Below, piece by piece: positions 1 to 12,094 of a DNA stretch of 64,000 nt. Source of the DNA: Heloderma charlesbogerti. Taxonomy: Eukaryota > Chordata > Lepidosauria > Squamata > Helodermatidae. The stretch covers positions 62,001 through 126,000 of the forward strand of contig JANEZZ010002762.1 of NCBI GenBank assembly GCA_026122225.1. Direction: 5' to 3'. Position numbers and translations under genes: made by a program. Numbering within the stretch: the stretch's first letter is position 1; each line of letters begins with the position of its first letter. The notes beneath the pieces were generated by a model, which saw nothing but the letters and a program-made list of their open reading frames with translations, searched no databases and had not been told where the DNA came from.

Positions 1-115
1 AAAATGGCACTCAAGGCAGCTCACAATCATGAATAAAACTTGATTAAAACAATAATAAAACAAATGCATTAAAACATAATTAAAAACACAGCGGTAACGC
101 AATAAAAATCCTAGC
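1..115 (-). mobile_element. LINE 3' UTR fragment at window edge
   Basis: AAAATGGCACTCAAGGCAGC followed by A-rich TTAAAACAATAATAAAAC. The same phrase with CACCTTTCCACCAAGAAAAT precedes related pieces near 26,760-26,820 and 34,130-34,200. Confidence 0.45.
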
Positions 116-1009
116 TTTCCTGAAGGCCTGGCAGGCATTCTGCCTGTGGCTCAGCGAATGTTCAACAGAGCCAAAGGGATGCCTCAGCTGCAGACTTGAA
201 CTGGCTTGGCCATCCTGCCCTTGCCTCAAGGAGACCCTGGGAACTGTGGTCCTGTGTAGGGACAGCTATTCTCAGCTTCTTTATTTCAAACAAAGAAACA
301 AGCAAGCCTCTAATTCCCAGCATTCTTTGAAGGAGAGGCAAACCGTGATAGAGAAAAACGATGCAACCGTTGCAGATAGACCAAGCCTTCCCCAAACCTG
401 GCACCTTTCTGTTTGGGAAGGCAGGGGAAAGCGCAACCCCATTGGCTCCCAGGCTTCTCCCTGTCAGGGTCTCTCAGGCCTTTTCTCAATAGCAGCTAAG
501 TCGATATTTAGCAATTTCTAAACATTTCCTTTGAACATCCATGAGAATCTGCTCTGCCCTCTCTCCCAGGGGACTGGTGCCTGAAGGCGGCTGCAAGATG
601 AGGTCAAGGGGGAGCTGCAAAGTGTGGGGTGATCGGAGGTCTCCCCTAATGAAAGTGCCGAGAAAAACAAGACATGTATCTTGATTCTGTCCTCCATCCT
701 CTCTCTTGCTGATCTCTCTCAGGCATCCTTTCTGCCTGCCTTTCTCTTGAAAACGTTGCAGAACATCCATCTGCCCCCTCCTCTTGCCATTTTTCAATGC
801 CCAAGATATGCAAAGCCCAACATGGTCCGTCCCTGTACGTTTTCCCCTGCGGGAAGCAAATGCAGATACACCCATTTGGGGTCCCTTTCTTTCTTATGGA
901 ATTTCTTCCTATCCTACATTTTATTTTTTATACATGTATGATGAGTTGGCCATTCAGTCGCCAAATAGGACAACCGAAGCAACTTACTATTAAAACTTTA
1001 AACAATTTA
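116..1009. other. CACNA1H intron, no feature recognised
   Basis: I see no exon, repeat or RNA here. The open frames on both strands lack family motifs and splice context. Confidence 0.5.
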
Positions 1010-1075
1010 AGAATTATTTGAAAACTTTAAAAACCAATTGAAAACTTTAAAAAACAATTGAAAACTTTAAAACCT
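1010..1075. repeat. Short tandem repeat, ~21 bp x 3
   Basis: TTGAAAACTTTAAAAACCAA is repeated three times with small changes. Confidence 0.8.
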
Positions 1076-1329
1076 CACCAACAGCAGGATTGAGAGCAGG
1101 AGAGAATCTTAAAAACAGAGTGTGGAGCTGATATATTTAAACTATGTAAAAAGCCATACAGAACGCAGATTAAAGAATAGCGATGAATGCCATTTCAGGC
1201 CCTCAGGTACCATGAAAAGCACAAGAGAATAGGGTGGGCATCTCCTAGAGTCTGAACAATAGCCATGATGGGGGCAGACAGACATGTCTAAGAAATCTGG
1301 ATGCTACCACCAAGAAGTCTCCCTCTCCA

Positions 1330-1912
1330 GTCATTTCATTTATCACATTTCTATACCACCCAATAGCCAAAGCTTTCTAGGCCATTTACAAAAATTAAAA
1401 GCCATAAAAATACAATATTGGAATGTAATATAAAAGCCATGTACATACAACATATAAACAATGGAGTTAGGTCTTAATCTGGTGCCAAAGAGATGGCAGT
1501 ATTGGCGCTAGGCTGGCCTCACTGGGGAGACAGTTCTATAATTGGGGGCCACCACTGAGGAGGCCCTTTTCCTTATTGCCACTCTCCAAGCCTCCCTCTG
1601 AGGAGGCACCTGGAGGAGGGCCAAAGGTGACCATCATAGTGTTTAGGCAGGTTTATATTGGGAGAGGCGCTACATCTGGTTTTGGAGTCCTGAGCTGTGT
1701 AAGGCTTTGTAGGTCAAAAACAGCACCTTGAATTGGGCTCAGAAATGTACAGGGAGCCAGTGCATTCGTGCCTAATTTGATGTTATATGTCCAGCCCTTC
1801 TGGTCCCCATTTTCAATCTGGCTGCTGCATTTTGCACAAGTTGCAGCTTCTGAACCGCCTTCAAAGGCAGCCCCTCATAGGGCACATTGCAGTAATCTAA
1901 TTTGGAGGTTTC
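1330..1912 (-). mobile_element. L2-type LINE 3' end
   Basis: The antisense reads as an L2 ORF end: GATTACTGCAATGTGCCCTA, AATGCACTGGCTCCCTGTAC and TTCAAGGTGCTGTTTTTGAC, followed by GGCCCTCCTCCAGGTGCCTC and the 3' UTR. No open frame remains. Confidence 0.75.
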
Positions 1913-2388
1913 CCACATAGACTACCAAAGCTCTACAGCCACCAGCCACTTTACACACATGGCTCCCCTACCACCAGCCTGACATGGTACAATCCAGCCC
2001 AAGTTTTTCCATGTGATTCTGTGCGCATTGTAGCCAGGTGGTAACTTATTCCAAACATCTTCTAAGCAACCGGTGGGTTGCACGTGCCTAGAAGCCCACT
2101 GATTTGGCCATGTACCCTGCCTAGCTACAGTGCCTTCCTACTCCTGGCTGGTCAGGAAATTCCAATGAGAATCCAGGAAGCTGCTTAACAATGTAAAGAT
2201 GATAATCTAAACATCAAACCATGGTGGAGTTCCCACCCACCCCCACCAGTTATTTCCGTCATGAAGGGTTTGGGTGTCGTTTTTTGATGGACGGTTTCTT
2301 GAGTTCTTTGGCTATTAAAAAAAAATGGCAGACTCAGAAAGATCTGAAGCGTGGCTGATGCTCTGTGGCTTCTTTGTGGTGGCTTCAT

Positions 2389-2390
<2 letters not shown>

Positions 2391-2431
<41 letters not shown>
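2391..2431. repeat. (TG)n microsatellite
   Basis: About 20 uninterrupted TG units. Confidence 0.97.
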
Positions 2432-2433
<2 letters not shown>

Positions 2434-3119
2434 CCATGGTCAGCACCATGTCTGTGAATTGGTGCAACTGAGCTGAGTTGGGTGTGGTCACGTGGCATTT
2501 TGTGTCTTAACTGGATGGGGCTTCATAAGGAAAGGTACTGTGGTGTAAGCGACAAAATGGGTCAGAGGTGCTGGTCAAAACAGGAATGGGGTTCACTATG
2601 ATCACTTCTCAAGAGACAGTGATTTTTCAAACAGAAGATGGAGGATGAGAGGGGCCACAATTCAAGATGGTACCACAGCAGAACTTGGCATACCTGAAAA
2701 ATCTACCCCTTGGGCATCTGTTTGTCTGCCCACCTGCCTCTTGTGTCCATCCATCTGCCTTTGTCAGGACACTCGTCTAGCTCTGACTGTTCCTCTATAT
2801 GTGTTTTCCCCGTCTTTGTTTAGCAAGTCACAGGAAATGAGGACATTTCAGAGTCTAGGGGGCCCATTGTGGGCTTTTGTCCCTTGGCACGCCAGACTGA
2901 CAAAGGCTGGTCTTCACCCAGGGCTAGGAAGGTACAAGAATTTCGATTCTGTTTGCAAATCATCCAAACATGTCCCGTTTGCAATCCCAAACCCAAATGT
3001 GAGCAAGAGCGCTCAAGCACCTTCCTGCAGATGTGGGAATCGGCAAAACTCCAGCTCATCCAAGGTCTCCAAATTCTGTGTCAGAGCTCATTCCGACTTG
3101 AGTCCATATCAGGTTGTGA

Positions 3120-3440
3120 GCTTTGTTTTTTTCATCTCATGAAAATCTGTGCGTAATTTTCATGTGTTTTTCCAAATGTGTGCATCAGTTGTGCGCATCT
3201 TTGAAATGTGTGCATTCTTCTCCCATTGATAGAAGCATATTTGTGCACATTTTTCAAAAGTATTTATTTTTTCATGCGCATTCTTCAAATGTACGGATGC
3301 TGTTGAACACATTTTGGGAGTCTGTGAATCACATTGCAAGCTCAGAAATGTACAGACTTTGACTGCAGATTGTGTCCAAGCCTGTGTTTCTTCTGGAAGG
3401 TGCAAACTGGATAAATTTTGATCAAAAATGAGAAGAAACT
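3120..3440. repeat. Degenerate TGTGCAT-rich repeat
   Basis: Repeated words such as AATGTGTGCAT, TGTGCGCAT and TTTGTGCACATTTTTC occur at irregular spacing. The composition resembles the interiors of the two TAGRGATGT elements, but I see no clear terminal repeats. Confidence 0.4.
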
Positions 3441-3938
3441 ATTTTCTCATCCATTCCTACCCCTTCCACACTCCTTCCCCCACCCTATAATCTGAGCAGC
3501 CTCAGGAATCCCTGAGTGATTCTCTGCTTTTGGGCCAATTCTTACCAAACTGCAAGAACTGGGGCAGGGAAGTTGTCCCAGGAACACAGTTGTAAATGTG
3601 GTTCCTGCAGCCTCCATTTCTTCTATTGTCCCCAGAATTGTCAGAACCAGCTGAGCTATCAGATGGGGGCAGCTTTACTGCCTGCAACAGCCTCGTCCAT
3701 GAGGCTTTCCACTTGCTGACAGGAATGGGGAGCAGCGTGTGGAGAGAAAGCGTAGAGGAAAAGTCTGTTCTGAATCTCCAGTGGCCCAAAGTCTTTGCTT
3801 GGACTCGTATGTGAACTGAGGGGCGGGGGGTAGGACCAATGAAACTGACAGGCAACAGATTCCAGACAGTTAAAACACAGTCCCCCTTCACACAATGCAG
3901 GATTTACTTATGGGTTTCGTTGTCGTGGAGGCTTAAAA

Positions 3939-4465
3939 CAGAGGTGTTGAACCTCTTTCCTCCTGAGGACCAAGTTCCATTTGATAGAAGCTCTCGGTGA
4001 CTGCATGCCAGTGGTGGGTGGGGCTGAAGGCAAAAAGGGAGGGGCCAAAAATACCTTCCTATTTTAGCTTCAACCTCTTACTGCCAATAACTAAGCCTTA
4101 GGAGGAGTATTTCAACATTTTAAGATGAGGGAAAGAACTGCACAAGAATCAGGAAACCACCAAACCATCGGTAGTCAGGGGGCAAGAGAAGGGCCATAGC
4201 TCAGTGGTACAGCCCCTGCTTTGCGTGCAGAAGGTCCGAGGTTCGATCCCCGGCATCTCCAGGTAGGGCTGGAGAAACCCCTGCCTGAAACCCCGGAGAG
4301 CCGCTGCTGCCAGTCAGTGTCGATAATACTGGGCTAGATGGAACAAGGGTCTGACTCGGTGCAAGGCAGCTTCCTATGTTCCTATGAAGGGTGTGGCCAT
4401 CTGGGGAATGCTGAGGAGCTGGATAGGGACCCCAGGTGGGCCGGATTTGAGGCTCAACACTCCTG
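3939..4465. mobile_element. hAT-like non-autonomous element carrying a Sauria SINE
   Basis: The left end CAGAGGTGTTGAACCTC and the right end GAGGCTCAACACTCCTG are inverted repeats. The flanking 8-mers GCTTAAAA and CTTTAAAA agree at 6 of 8 positions, as expected for an old hAT target duplication. The SINE at 4,190-4,388 inserted later. Confidence 0.65.
4190..4388 (+). mobile_element. Sauria SINE
   Basis: The tRNA-like head GGGCCATAGCTCAGTGGTAC, the B box GGTTCGATCCC, the body GGAGAGCCGCTGCTGCCAGT and the BovB-like tail AAGGCAGCTTCCTATGTTC are all present. This is a pol III retroposon mobilised by BovB and diagnostic of squamates. It lies inside a hAT-like element. Confidence 0.88.
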
Positions 4466-4709
4466 CTTTAAAAGGGGATTCAACGAAGTTATGGAGGAGA
4501 GGGGTGTCTCTCAATATTAGCCATAATTGCTGTATGGAATCTCCATGTACAAAGACAATCTAAGTACCAGATGCTGGAGAGAGTCAATGCTGCGGGGAGG
4601 GCTATTGCCTCCATGTTCTGCTTGTGGGCTTCCCATTGGGGCATCTGTCTGGCCACTGTGGGATAGCCTTATCCTGAAGGGCTCATCTTACGCAGAATCC
4701 TGGAGAAGC

Positions 4710-5660
4710 CTCGAGAACACCATCGCGTTGTTTCTGTTTCTCTCATCAGCCTTTCCTTGCCATTGGTGGTGTGCCCTTGTCACATTTCACATTGGATCTG
4801 TGTGTTCCTCACAGAAATGGCACACCTGGATTTTCACTGAAAGCCAGACATGTAGGTGTGTCGATCGCCCTAGTGGAATGCCAGAGGACATCGACTACAT
4901 TCTTTCCCCTGGCCCTCTTTCTTCTCATTACCATCAATAGAGACTTGCTCATGGCCATTAACCTTTGACTTATGCTTATACATTTCAGACTCCTGAGACT
5001 AAGCTCTGAAACGTCAGAGGCACAGAGCCCCTGCCAGTCCAATGCTTCCCGCCTGTGTCCTTTTTATAAGGCACATTGCAATGCTGAAGTCTTCAGCCCA
5101 AAGCCCAGATTGGGAGGGGAGGGGGGATATTGCCACTTAGGGGGTACAAGAGGCCAGAAATGTCCACAGTGATGCATTCGATGGACTTGAGTACGCATAC
5201 ATGCCTGCTAGCTTTGAATCAAAGATGTTGGACAAGGAACAAGGGCGGGTAGTAACAGCACAATGAATTGTGGGGCAACCTAGAGAGCCATGGGTGGCAG
5301 CACTGTGGGGTACCAGAGGGGAGGAGGCAATTGTATTTGTGGTGCATCTGTTTGCATTCATGTGTTCAGAGGCATGGGAAGTGAGGGTCTCACCCTACCA
5401 CCAATCACAAACATTGGCCTTCATTTGTATCCAACCTTAGTCAAAATGGTGCCACCAAAGGGAAGCCCAAGGCCTTGTCAAGCATACCAACTCTATGAGC
5501 ATCAGGATGTAGGAGTGAATCTTTGGTTCTCATGCACCCCCATGTATAGTGTGCCATGTGGTTGGGTGCATATATGCACATAATCTCTGTTTCTGATTCA
5601 TCCACCATAAAAAGGGGGGGGAGGTCATGTGGGCAGGCATACCGCAAGATGTGGTGATGG
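4710..5660. other. CACNA1H intron, no feature recognised
   Basis: Nothing identifiable; moderate GC, short random frames only. Confidence 0.5.
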
Positions 5661-5664
5661 CCAC

Positions 5665-5985
5665 CAGTTTGGATGGCTTTCAAGGGGAATTGGACAAATT
5701 GGCCAGTGATTTGCATGGCTTTAAAAGGGGATTGGACACATTCATGGAGGATCAAGCTATCACTGCCTATTTGCCCTGATGGCTCTGTGCTACCTCCAGT
5801 ACCAGTGTCAGCGAGTCTATGTACAGCAGTTGCTGGGGAAGATGGGTGGGAAGGTGCTGTGGCACTCATGTCCTACTTGTGGACTTCCCACAGGCAGCTG
5901 GTTGGCTATTGTGTGAACAGAATGCTGGACTAGATGGACTCTGATCCAGCAGGGCTTGTCTTATGTTCTTATATGCAAGTATCAG
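5665..5985 (+). mobile_element. CR1-like LINE 3' end
   Basis: ATGGCTTTAAAAGGGGATTG, CATTCATGGAGGATCAAGCT and GGACTAGATGGACTCTGATC, ending in CTTATGTTCTTAT. A diverged relative lies at about 4,466-4,710, immediately beside the hAT-like element. Confidence 0.55.
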
Positions 5986-5989
5986 TTCA

Positions 5990-7090
5990 TGCACATTAAC
6001 ATTCTGTGCACCGCATGGGGGACATTTACCAGCCAGGGACTCACTCCCAGGCCTCCACCGTGTGTTGTGCCATAAGCCTCGTAAAGCAAAGGGAGACAAA
6101 AATGTGTCTAGAAACATGTGTACTTCTGACTTGTCTCATCTGCATTTGTGCAACAGCTTATGCATTGGCTTCAAAGGGATTATGCCTTGATTCCACATCA
6201 CCATAACCAAAAGTGGAGTTAAGCCCACCATTCCCCAGTCACTGCTGTCCCCACCCCAGCACACACCACTGCGTGTCCTTACCTTCCGCAGTGCATGAGT
6301 GGGCATCTCTTCTAATGGACATTGCATGCATTAAGGAACGTAGCATGACATGTGTGTTGCATGTGACTTCCAGTGTCATCAAGTTGCTACTATGTACATG
6401 TCTCCAAGTTGGAAGGTCTCCTCCATCCTCTCACTGGCACATTGAAGATGTTTCAAGAGCTTCTTCTCACCCTGTCTTCTCAACCCACCTGAAGTGCTAC
6501 CCAAGCCTCCCAGTTTCCTTGCTAAATTAGTTTGATGCATCCATGCACTTTGCCACATTAGAGGCTGGCTGGAAGGCCCAAGTCATGACTTTGCCTCAGC
6601 ACAGTCCCATCCGAGGCTTTCAAACTTTGTTCTGGGGAGACTTTCATTGGAACCCATCAGAAGTTCCTCAGTGAGGTCTATCATGATGAGAGACTACCCT
6701 GATCCCCACGACTGACCATCTCCTGCAATGGGCAGCACCATGGGAGTGTGGAGAGTGTTTCAGGGCACCTTCGCAGTTCACACAGAGTGTTAGTAAGGCC
6801 CAACAGGTCGCATGAATGGTCAGGTTCCAGGTGGTCATGATTCAAAGCTAAGAGGTGGAGGGGAAGCAGGTGCATTGCCCCTAGGCTAGCAGGGTTCAAG
6901 AGGCTCAACAGCAATAGAGGACTAGAAGGGCCAAAAGCAAACATTATAGTCAAAACCAAACAGGGCGCCCTCTCCTGGCCTTGAGAAGATGCCCGCAGCA
7001 AGGCTGGCTAGTTATTCCAGCACCGTGGAGAGCTCCAAGTGAGCAACTTGATCCAGCGAAGTCTAGGACCATTTCCTTGAGCAGTGCAAG
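5990..7090. other. CACNA1H intron, no feature recognised
   Basis: No coding motif. One end of a hAT-like element (CAGGGGTGCTGAACCTC) starts just after it at 7,100, next to CTTTAAGG; its other end was not found. Confidence 0.5.
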
Positions 7091-7339
7091 GCTTTAAGGC
7101 AGGGGTGCTGAACCTCAAGCTGAGGGCCAAATCTGGCCCTCCCAGGGTCCCAATCCTGCATGCTCATGCAGGCTGGTACTGCAACCTAGATGGTGCCTTC
7201 AGAGCTCAGTCTGGTGGGCCTACAGTGGGAACAGGGCACTGGAGATAAAGCACACAGACAAAGCACCATCACCTGATTTGCTGGGAGCCCTGATTTGGGA
7301 AAGACACACAACGGAGGCCTAGCCTGGCTAGTGTCCCTG

Positions 7340-7575
7340 GTAAGATGAATGTGTGCCCTAGAATGTGCCCCTGAATCTTCTGCAATGCCCAGAATTTCCT
7401 TGATAGGAGCTCAGAGTAGAGGGGCCAAAACTTCTGGAAAGCCACATGTTGCCCACCCCTGGGAGATGGGCAGGGAAGAGGTATAAATGAAATAGTTTTT
7501 GCAGAAACAAAGTTCTGTATTGATGGAGGATCCCTGTGTGCAATTTTAGAAAACAGAGGTCGGGGGGGCGGGTCC
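7340..7575 (-). repeat. Dispersed repeat shared with 17.3 kb
   Basis: The reverse complement of 7,490-7,560 (TTTTCTAAAATTGCACACAG, GGATCCTCCATCAATACAGA, ACTTTGTTTCTGCA) matches 17,360-17,450 on the plus strand. The rest resembles one end of a palindromic element. Family not recognised. Confidence 0.55.
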
Positions 7576-7619
7576 TTGTTTGCTTGTTTCAAGAAGTGCA
7601 GTGTAGAGAATTCTCTGAA

Positions 7620-8460
7620 GTTAGAATGTTTGAGAGCCCCCGCTGTAGCCCAATCCTGCAAGGTGCTTGGCCATAGGTCTGAGCTTTAAGGTTGCCCATA
7701 GGTGACCCACACATCCACTGCTGATTCCTCCTTTCTTAAGCATTTAGAAGCCAAAGCTCCTTGTACACGGTTCGTTCTTTGTCACCAGTCTTCGTTTTGG
7801 TCTCTGCATGCTACATGGAGCAAAGCTATTTCAGCGATGCGAGCCCACATTTCTGTTTATTTACATAAGGATTCAAAACTCTGCTTTTTTGATACATGAG
7901 AAGTAGGATTAGCCATGCTCAAGAAACACAGACTGCCAATCTGCTCTGAGCTGATTTATGGGGCTCTTGCAAATAGTTTTGAAAGCTAGAATCCACCCAG
8001 CCAGAAAAGAGCAGTGTTTGCTTTTTGCTTTGCTTTCAAATCATGTGGCTGGGAGAAGCACTGGAGACCCTGGTCAAAAGACATTTAAAATGTCCTTTTT
8101 AGCCATCAAGAGAGGAACGGGAGGAATTAATAGCTGAAGGGTTTCCAGCCAATCTGGTTTCCTTTTGATCTGATTATTTCAGCTCGTACATTCTGATCCG
8201 GTTACCTTTGACATCAGCAAAACAATTCGCAGTGTAATGTCAGCTGGAAAGCATTAAAAAGGTCAAGGGCCAGCGACTCGGCGAGTGGAGACTTACGAAT
8301 GACCAGGAAGGCCCCTGGAGGAGTTTCAACTCTTCTGCCCCATCTTTATTTAGTTTTCTTTAAATGCTTGGCTGCCTCCACCATCCAGCTTTCGAGATCA
8401 AGAGTGGAGCATTGAACCTACTCAGTGATAGCATGGATCTGCCTACCGCAACCTTGTGGC
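7620..8460. other. Intron with non-repetitive 8.08-8.30 kb block
   Basis: No exon seen. The block 8,085-8,300 has no similarity to any repeat in this window and contains ATTAATAGC and TGATTATTTCAGC-like AT cores, so it may be a conserved non-coding element. Confidence 0.4.
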
Positions 8461-8463
8461 CTG

Positions 8464-8580
8464 CAGAGATGTTGGACTACAACTCCCATGATTCCCAGCT
8501 GGCAATGGCCATGCTGGCTGGGAATCATGGGAGTTGAAGCCCAACACCTGTGCAGGGTGCTGGGTTTGGGAAGGCTGGCA
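8464..8580. mobile_element. Palindromic MITE, same family
   Basis: ATGTTGGACTACAACTCCCA and TGGGAGTTGAAGCCCAACAC pair; the right end GGGAAGGCTGG is kept and the left terminal repeat is lost. Confidence 0.7.
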
Positions 8581-8589
8581 TTAGCTAGA

Positions 8590-10000
8590 GAATTCAGGAC
8601 CCCAAGACAGAGTCATCACCACTAGCTTTGATGACTTCTAAAAAGGAGTGGAATAACTCATAGAGGAAGGCAGGTCTAACAATGGCGTAATATTAGCCCA
8701 CAATAGCGAAATGGAGCTTCCAGGCACGCTGGCAGCACAGCTCTCAGTACTAGATGCCAGGCCAGGCCTTAGGGTGGGCCATCACCCTTCATACCCTACA
8801 GCAGGGGTGGGCAATACAGGGCACACAGCCCCCCATGGCTTTTTGTGGGGGCCCTGCCACTGCTGTCGCTAAATTTGTGGCCACAATGGTGGTGGTGGGG
8901 AAATAAACCCCATGATTTTGCAAGAAAAGAAACAAGGGAGGCCATGGCATGTTAGGAAGCCTGCCCATGCACCTTGTTTCCTTCCAAAATCGGGGGGCGG
9001 GGCTGTCACTGACACACTGCACCAATTTCAGCAAGGCCCCTCTGCAAAAATTCATGTGCTGCAACCCTTCAGCAAAGCTGCAACACATTCCTCTCCCCAG
9101 CCATGAACTCAATTATGAACTTAACTTTACAGCAACCCATTGCTGTCTCCGGGTTTCTGAGGGACCTTTGGCAAGGCAGCCTCCACGGGCCCCTCGCTCA
9201 GTGAGTCTACTTTCTCATCTCCATTGTCTCCAGCTGCTCTTCCTCTTTCTCATCCTTGCTTCCACTTGCTTGCTTGACAGGCAGAGAGGCGGTGAGCCAG
9301 AAGGCAAGGGCATCTCCTGCTCCTCCTTCTCCCCACCACCGTTGTCTGGGCCAGAGTAAGAGGCAGGTGAACACGTGGGTTGCAATGAGGAAGAGGAGGA
9401 GGAACTCCAGGGGGCTCCTGATGGCTGATGGCTGTCCGAGATGGGAGACTGGATCAAATGGACCTTAGTCTGACCCAACAAGGCCATTTTTAGGAGGTTT
9501 TTTTTTTTAGGTTAGACTTGGGAGTGTACCACGTGTCTCTTTCTAAAGCAACGCAAGAAGCAAACAAGAGGGGAATATTTGTATGAAAACAATACACAAA
9601 TGACTGGGAGAGAGATCCCATGGTATTTACACCAACCATGATGGGTTTTGAACGTGGCAAACCTGAAGTGTGTCTAGAGAGACTTCTCTTCCTTTCCAGG
9701 AATCCCGGAGCACGGTGGAGCCTTGCTTCATTTCCTTGTGGGCGGAGGAGCAGCCCCCGAGATACTTTGCTGGTGTTAATGCCCCAAGTCCCTTTACTCA
9801 TTCCGCGTTGGGCTTGGAACAGCCTGTATCGCTTTGAAACCCTCAGTCGCATATCCAAGGAGGAGTTTGATCCATTGAATGTACACGCCTGCAAGGAACT
9901 GCCACCAGGAAACCATGCAGTTGTCCCTCGCAGCATGCCTCGCCCCTCGAAAGGCAAGGGAAGTTACTAACAGCAATGTCTTTCGTTGTCTCTTTCCGCA
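8590..10000. other. CACNA1H intron before the IVS1 exon
   Basis: Contains a hAT-end-like phrase (AGCAGGGGTGGGCAATACAG, 8,800) and a LINE-tail-like GGACCTTAGTCTGACCCAAC near 9,460. I searched it for the III-IV linker exon and did not find one. Confidence 0.45.
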
Positions 10001-10001
10001 G

Positions 10002-10153
10002 AAGCCCAAAGGCGACCATACTATGCCGATTACTCGCCGACCCGGAAATACATCCACACGCTCTGCACCAGCCACTACCTGGACCTTTTCATCACCTTCA
10101 TCATTGGAGTCAATGTCATTACCATGTCAATGGAACACTTCAACCAGCCCAAG
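10002..10153 (+). CDS. CACNA1H: CACNA1H exon: III-IV linker end and IVS1
   Basis: First visible coding exon of the T-type calcium channel alpha-1H subunit, a plasma-membrane pore protein that opens at low voltage. It begins after a polypyrimidine tract and AG at 10,000-10,001 with two bases completing a Lys or Glu codon, then gives 50 residues starting [16 protein letters not shown] and ending NQPK before GT at 10,154. The stretch [15 protein letters not shown] followed by [11 protein letters not shown] is the S1 helix of repeat [16 protein letters not shown] is as I recall it in Cav3.2, whereas Cav3.1 has a QCKPYYSDYS-like sequence, which favours CACNA1H. Earlier exons are outside the window. 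Confidence 0.95.
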
Positions 10154-10181
10154 GTATGGGCAGTGCTTTTTTCATATAGGG

Positions 10182-10345
10182 CAGCCCCATAGCTCAGTGG
10201 TAGAGGAGCTGGTTTGCCTGAAGAAGGTCCCAGGTTCGATTCCTAGGATCTCCAGTTAAGCAAGGATAGCAGATGGCAACACTAGGAAAGAGCTTTCACT
10301 ACTAGATGCTTGCTGTCAGTCGGTGTAGACAATGGCTAGATGGAC
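10182..10345 (+). mobile_element. Sauria SINE next to a CACNA1H splice donor
   Basis: Head CCCCATAGCTCAGTGGTAGA and B box GGTTCGATTCC, with a degraded body and tail (GGCTAGATGGACCAGC). It starts only about 28 bp after the exon ending at 10,153. Confidence 0.82.
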
Positions 10346-10699
10346 CAGCTTTCATAGCCTGAAGCAAAAGAATTGATATATCCAAATGGAACATCCATGT
10401 GCAGGGTGGAATACCTCCATTTACGAGCTCTGCAGATTTACTAGAAACAATAGGAGTTGGTTTTCTCCATTCTGCCCTGATTGGGAGCTTCTCAGAAGCA
10501 GCTGGCTGACCACCGTTGGAGACAGTATGCTGGAATATATTAAATCAGGTGAAGCTTTTCTTGGCATGCACTGGGAAAAGCTTCACCAGTTGTTTTTTGG
10601 CTGTTGTGTAACTCTTAAAGACACAGAGGACATGCCAGAGAGAGCTGGCAACCTTAGATAACTCAGACCAGGAGTGGGGAACGTTTGTTCTGTAGACCC

Positions 10700-10925
10700 C
10701 TTTCTGTCTTTTTCTGCCACCCTCTCTCTCTCTCTCTCTCTCTCCTGACACTCTATTTTCTCTCTCTTTCTGACACCCCATTTTCCCTCTTACTTTCTGA
10801 CACTCCCTTTTCTCTGTCTTTCTGACACCCCATGTTCCCTCTCTCTCTCTTTCTGGAACCTCATTTCTCTCCCTAACCCTCCTTCTCTCTCTCTCCCTTT
10901 CTCTCTCTATTTCTGACACCCTTTA
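10700..10925. repeat. CT-rich low-complexity tract
   Basis: (TC)n at 10,721-10,744 followed by repeating TTTCTGACACC and CTCTCTCTC words. Confidence 0.9.
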
Positions 10926-11511
10926 ATTTCTTCCTTTCTTTCTATCTGCCCAGCAGTGCAATCACTCTTGTCAGAGAACTGATCTGGATTCACACCTAGA
11001 AAGCCTTATTTGTCCTAAACCCAGAACCTCCTTCCTGGGAACTCTCTCCTATTGTCAGGACCATCCAAGTTTCCCCACCACCTTGGGACGTTAAATCACT
11101 GGGCATCCAGAGAAGGCTCGTTTCAATTGTGCCCCCGTGTCTTTAAAACCCTCTCCCATTTAACTCTCTCTTTAATATTTTTGTTGTACACTGCTTTGAA
11201 TGTTTAAAATGTGGTTTATCGAGCCTTGAAATAAATTCAGGCAGATCATTTCTGTTTGCAGCATTTATGGGCCAAACTAGATATTATGCTAAATGTGTTC
11301 TGGGGTGAAAAAACACAGAAAGTTGTGACATCGAGACACCGGTAGGTTCTAGATCCGAGGTTCTTCGGTGGCAGCATCTAACATAGCATCGAGTTTGGCC
11401 CACACAGGGGCAGGGAATGAGCTGTGGACTTGTTGCCCTTCTGGGGTTGGAGCGGGGGGTTGATGGTGTGGGGAAAAGCTCACCCTAATGCAAAACCTTT
11501 ATGCCTTGCAG

Positions 11512-11621
11512 TCTCTGGACGAAGCATTAAAATATTGCAACTACCTGTTCACCATCGTCTTTGTGTTCGAAGCAGTGTTGAAGCTGGTAGCCTTTGGATT
11601 TCGGCGATTCTTCAAAGACAG
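11512..11621 (+). CDS. CACNA1H: CACNA1H exon: IVS2
   Basis: The exon starts after AG at 11,510-11,511 in phase 0 and encodes 36 residues from [16 protein letters not shown] to FRRFFKD, plus two bases (AG) of a split Arg codon; the donor GT is at 11,622. It covers the S1-S2 loop and the S2 helix of repeat IV, part of the voltage-sensing domain. [11 protein letters not shown] matches the Cav3.2 form. The preceding intron is 1.36 kb and carries a Sauria SINE close to its 5' end. Confidence 0.95.
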
Positions 11622-12094
11622 GTTAGACTGAAGTCCCACAGTGGTCGGGGCCGGGGAACCCCCATAGCATTGCCTGCGGCCTAAATCGGGTGCTGCTGGC
11701 ATTACATGCATACGCTTGCTGTAGACAAAGTGACAAGCGCTTTGTCGTGTGGTTGTGTGAGGCCTTGGCAAGGGTCAGCCTCCAAGCTGTTGGATCTGGG
11801 ACTCTGGGGGAGTCCCAAATGGCCCAGAACAGGTGGTGTGGTCCAGGATCAATGTAGCAAGTCCTAGAGCAGCAAAAAAGGATCTGAGGGGCCAGGAGTA
11901 GGTGCATAGTCACAAAGAGGCAGGGGTCAAGATTCAAGTCAGCCATTAGGAAAGGAAGTGGGAGTTTAGGCTGTGCCTTCACACCAGAGACAAGTTCTTC
12001 AGACTGAGGGCTAAGCTGTACATTTATAGGGTCCGGTAGATAAGGATTGGGCGTCAGTGGTCACCTGATGGAATGTTAAAGCAAGCTGGTAATG

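Noticed and set aside
486..875. 129-codon minus-strand frame
   Set aside because: No family resemblance and no exon-like borders.
4190..4270. tRNA gene
   Set aside because: A and B box-like sequences belong to Sauria SINEs; the cloverleaf is not maintained and the SINE body follows.
1..10000. Upstream CACNA1H exons (IIIS6 or III-IV linker)
   Set aside because: I searched for the conserved charged linker and IIIS6 motifs in all frames and found none; they must lie before the window.
10545..10919. Frame encoding an Arg/Glu-rich protein
   Set aside because: Translation of the CT-rich low-complexity tract.
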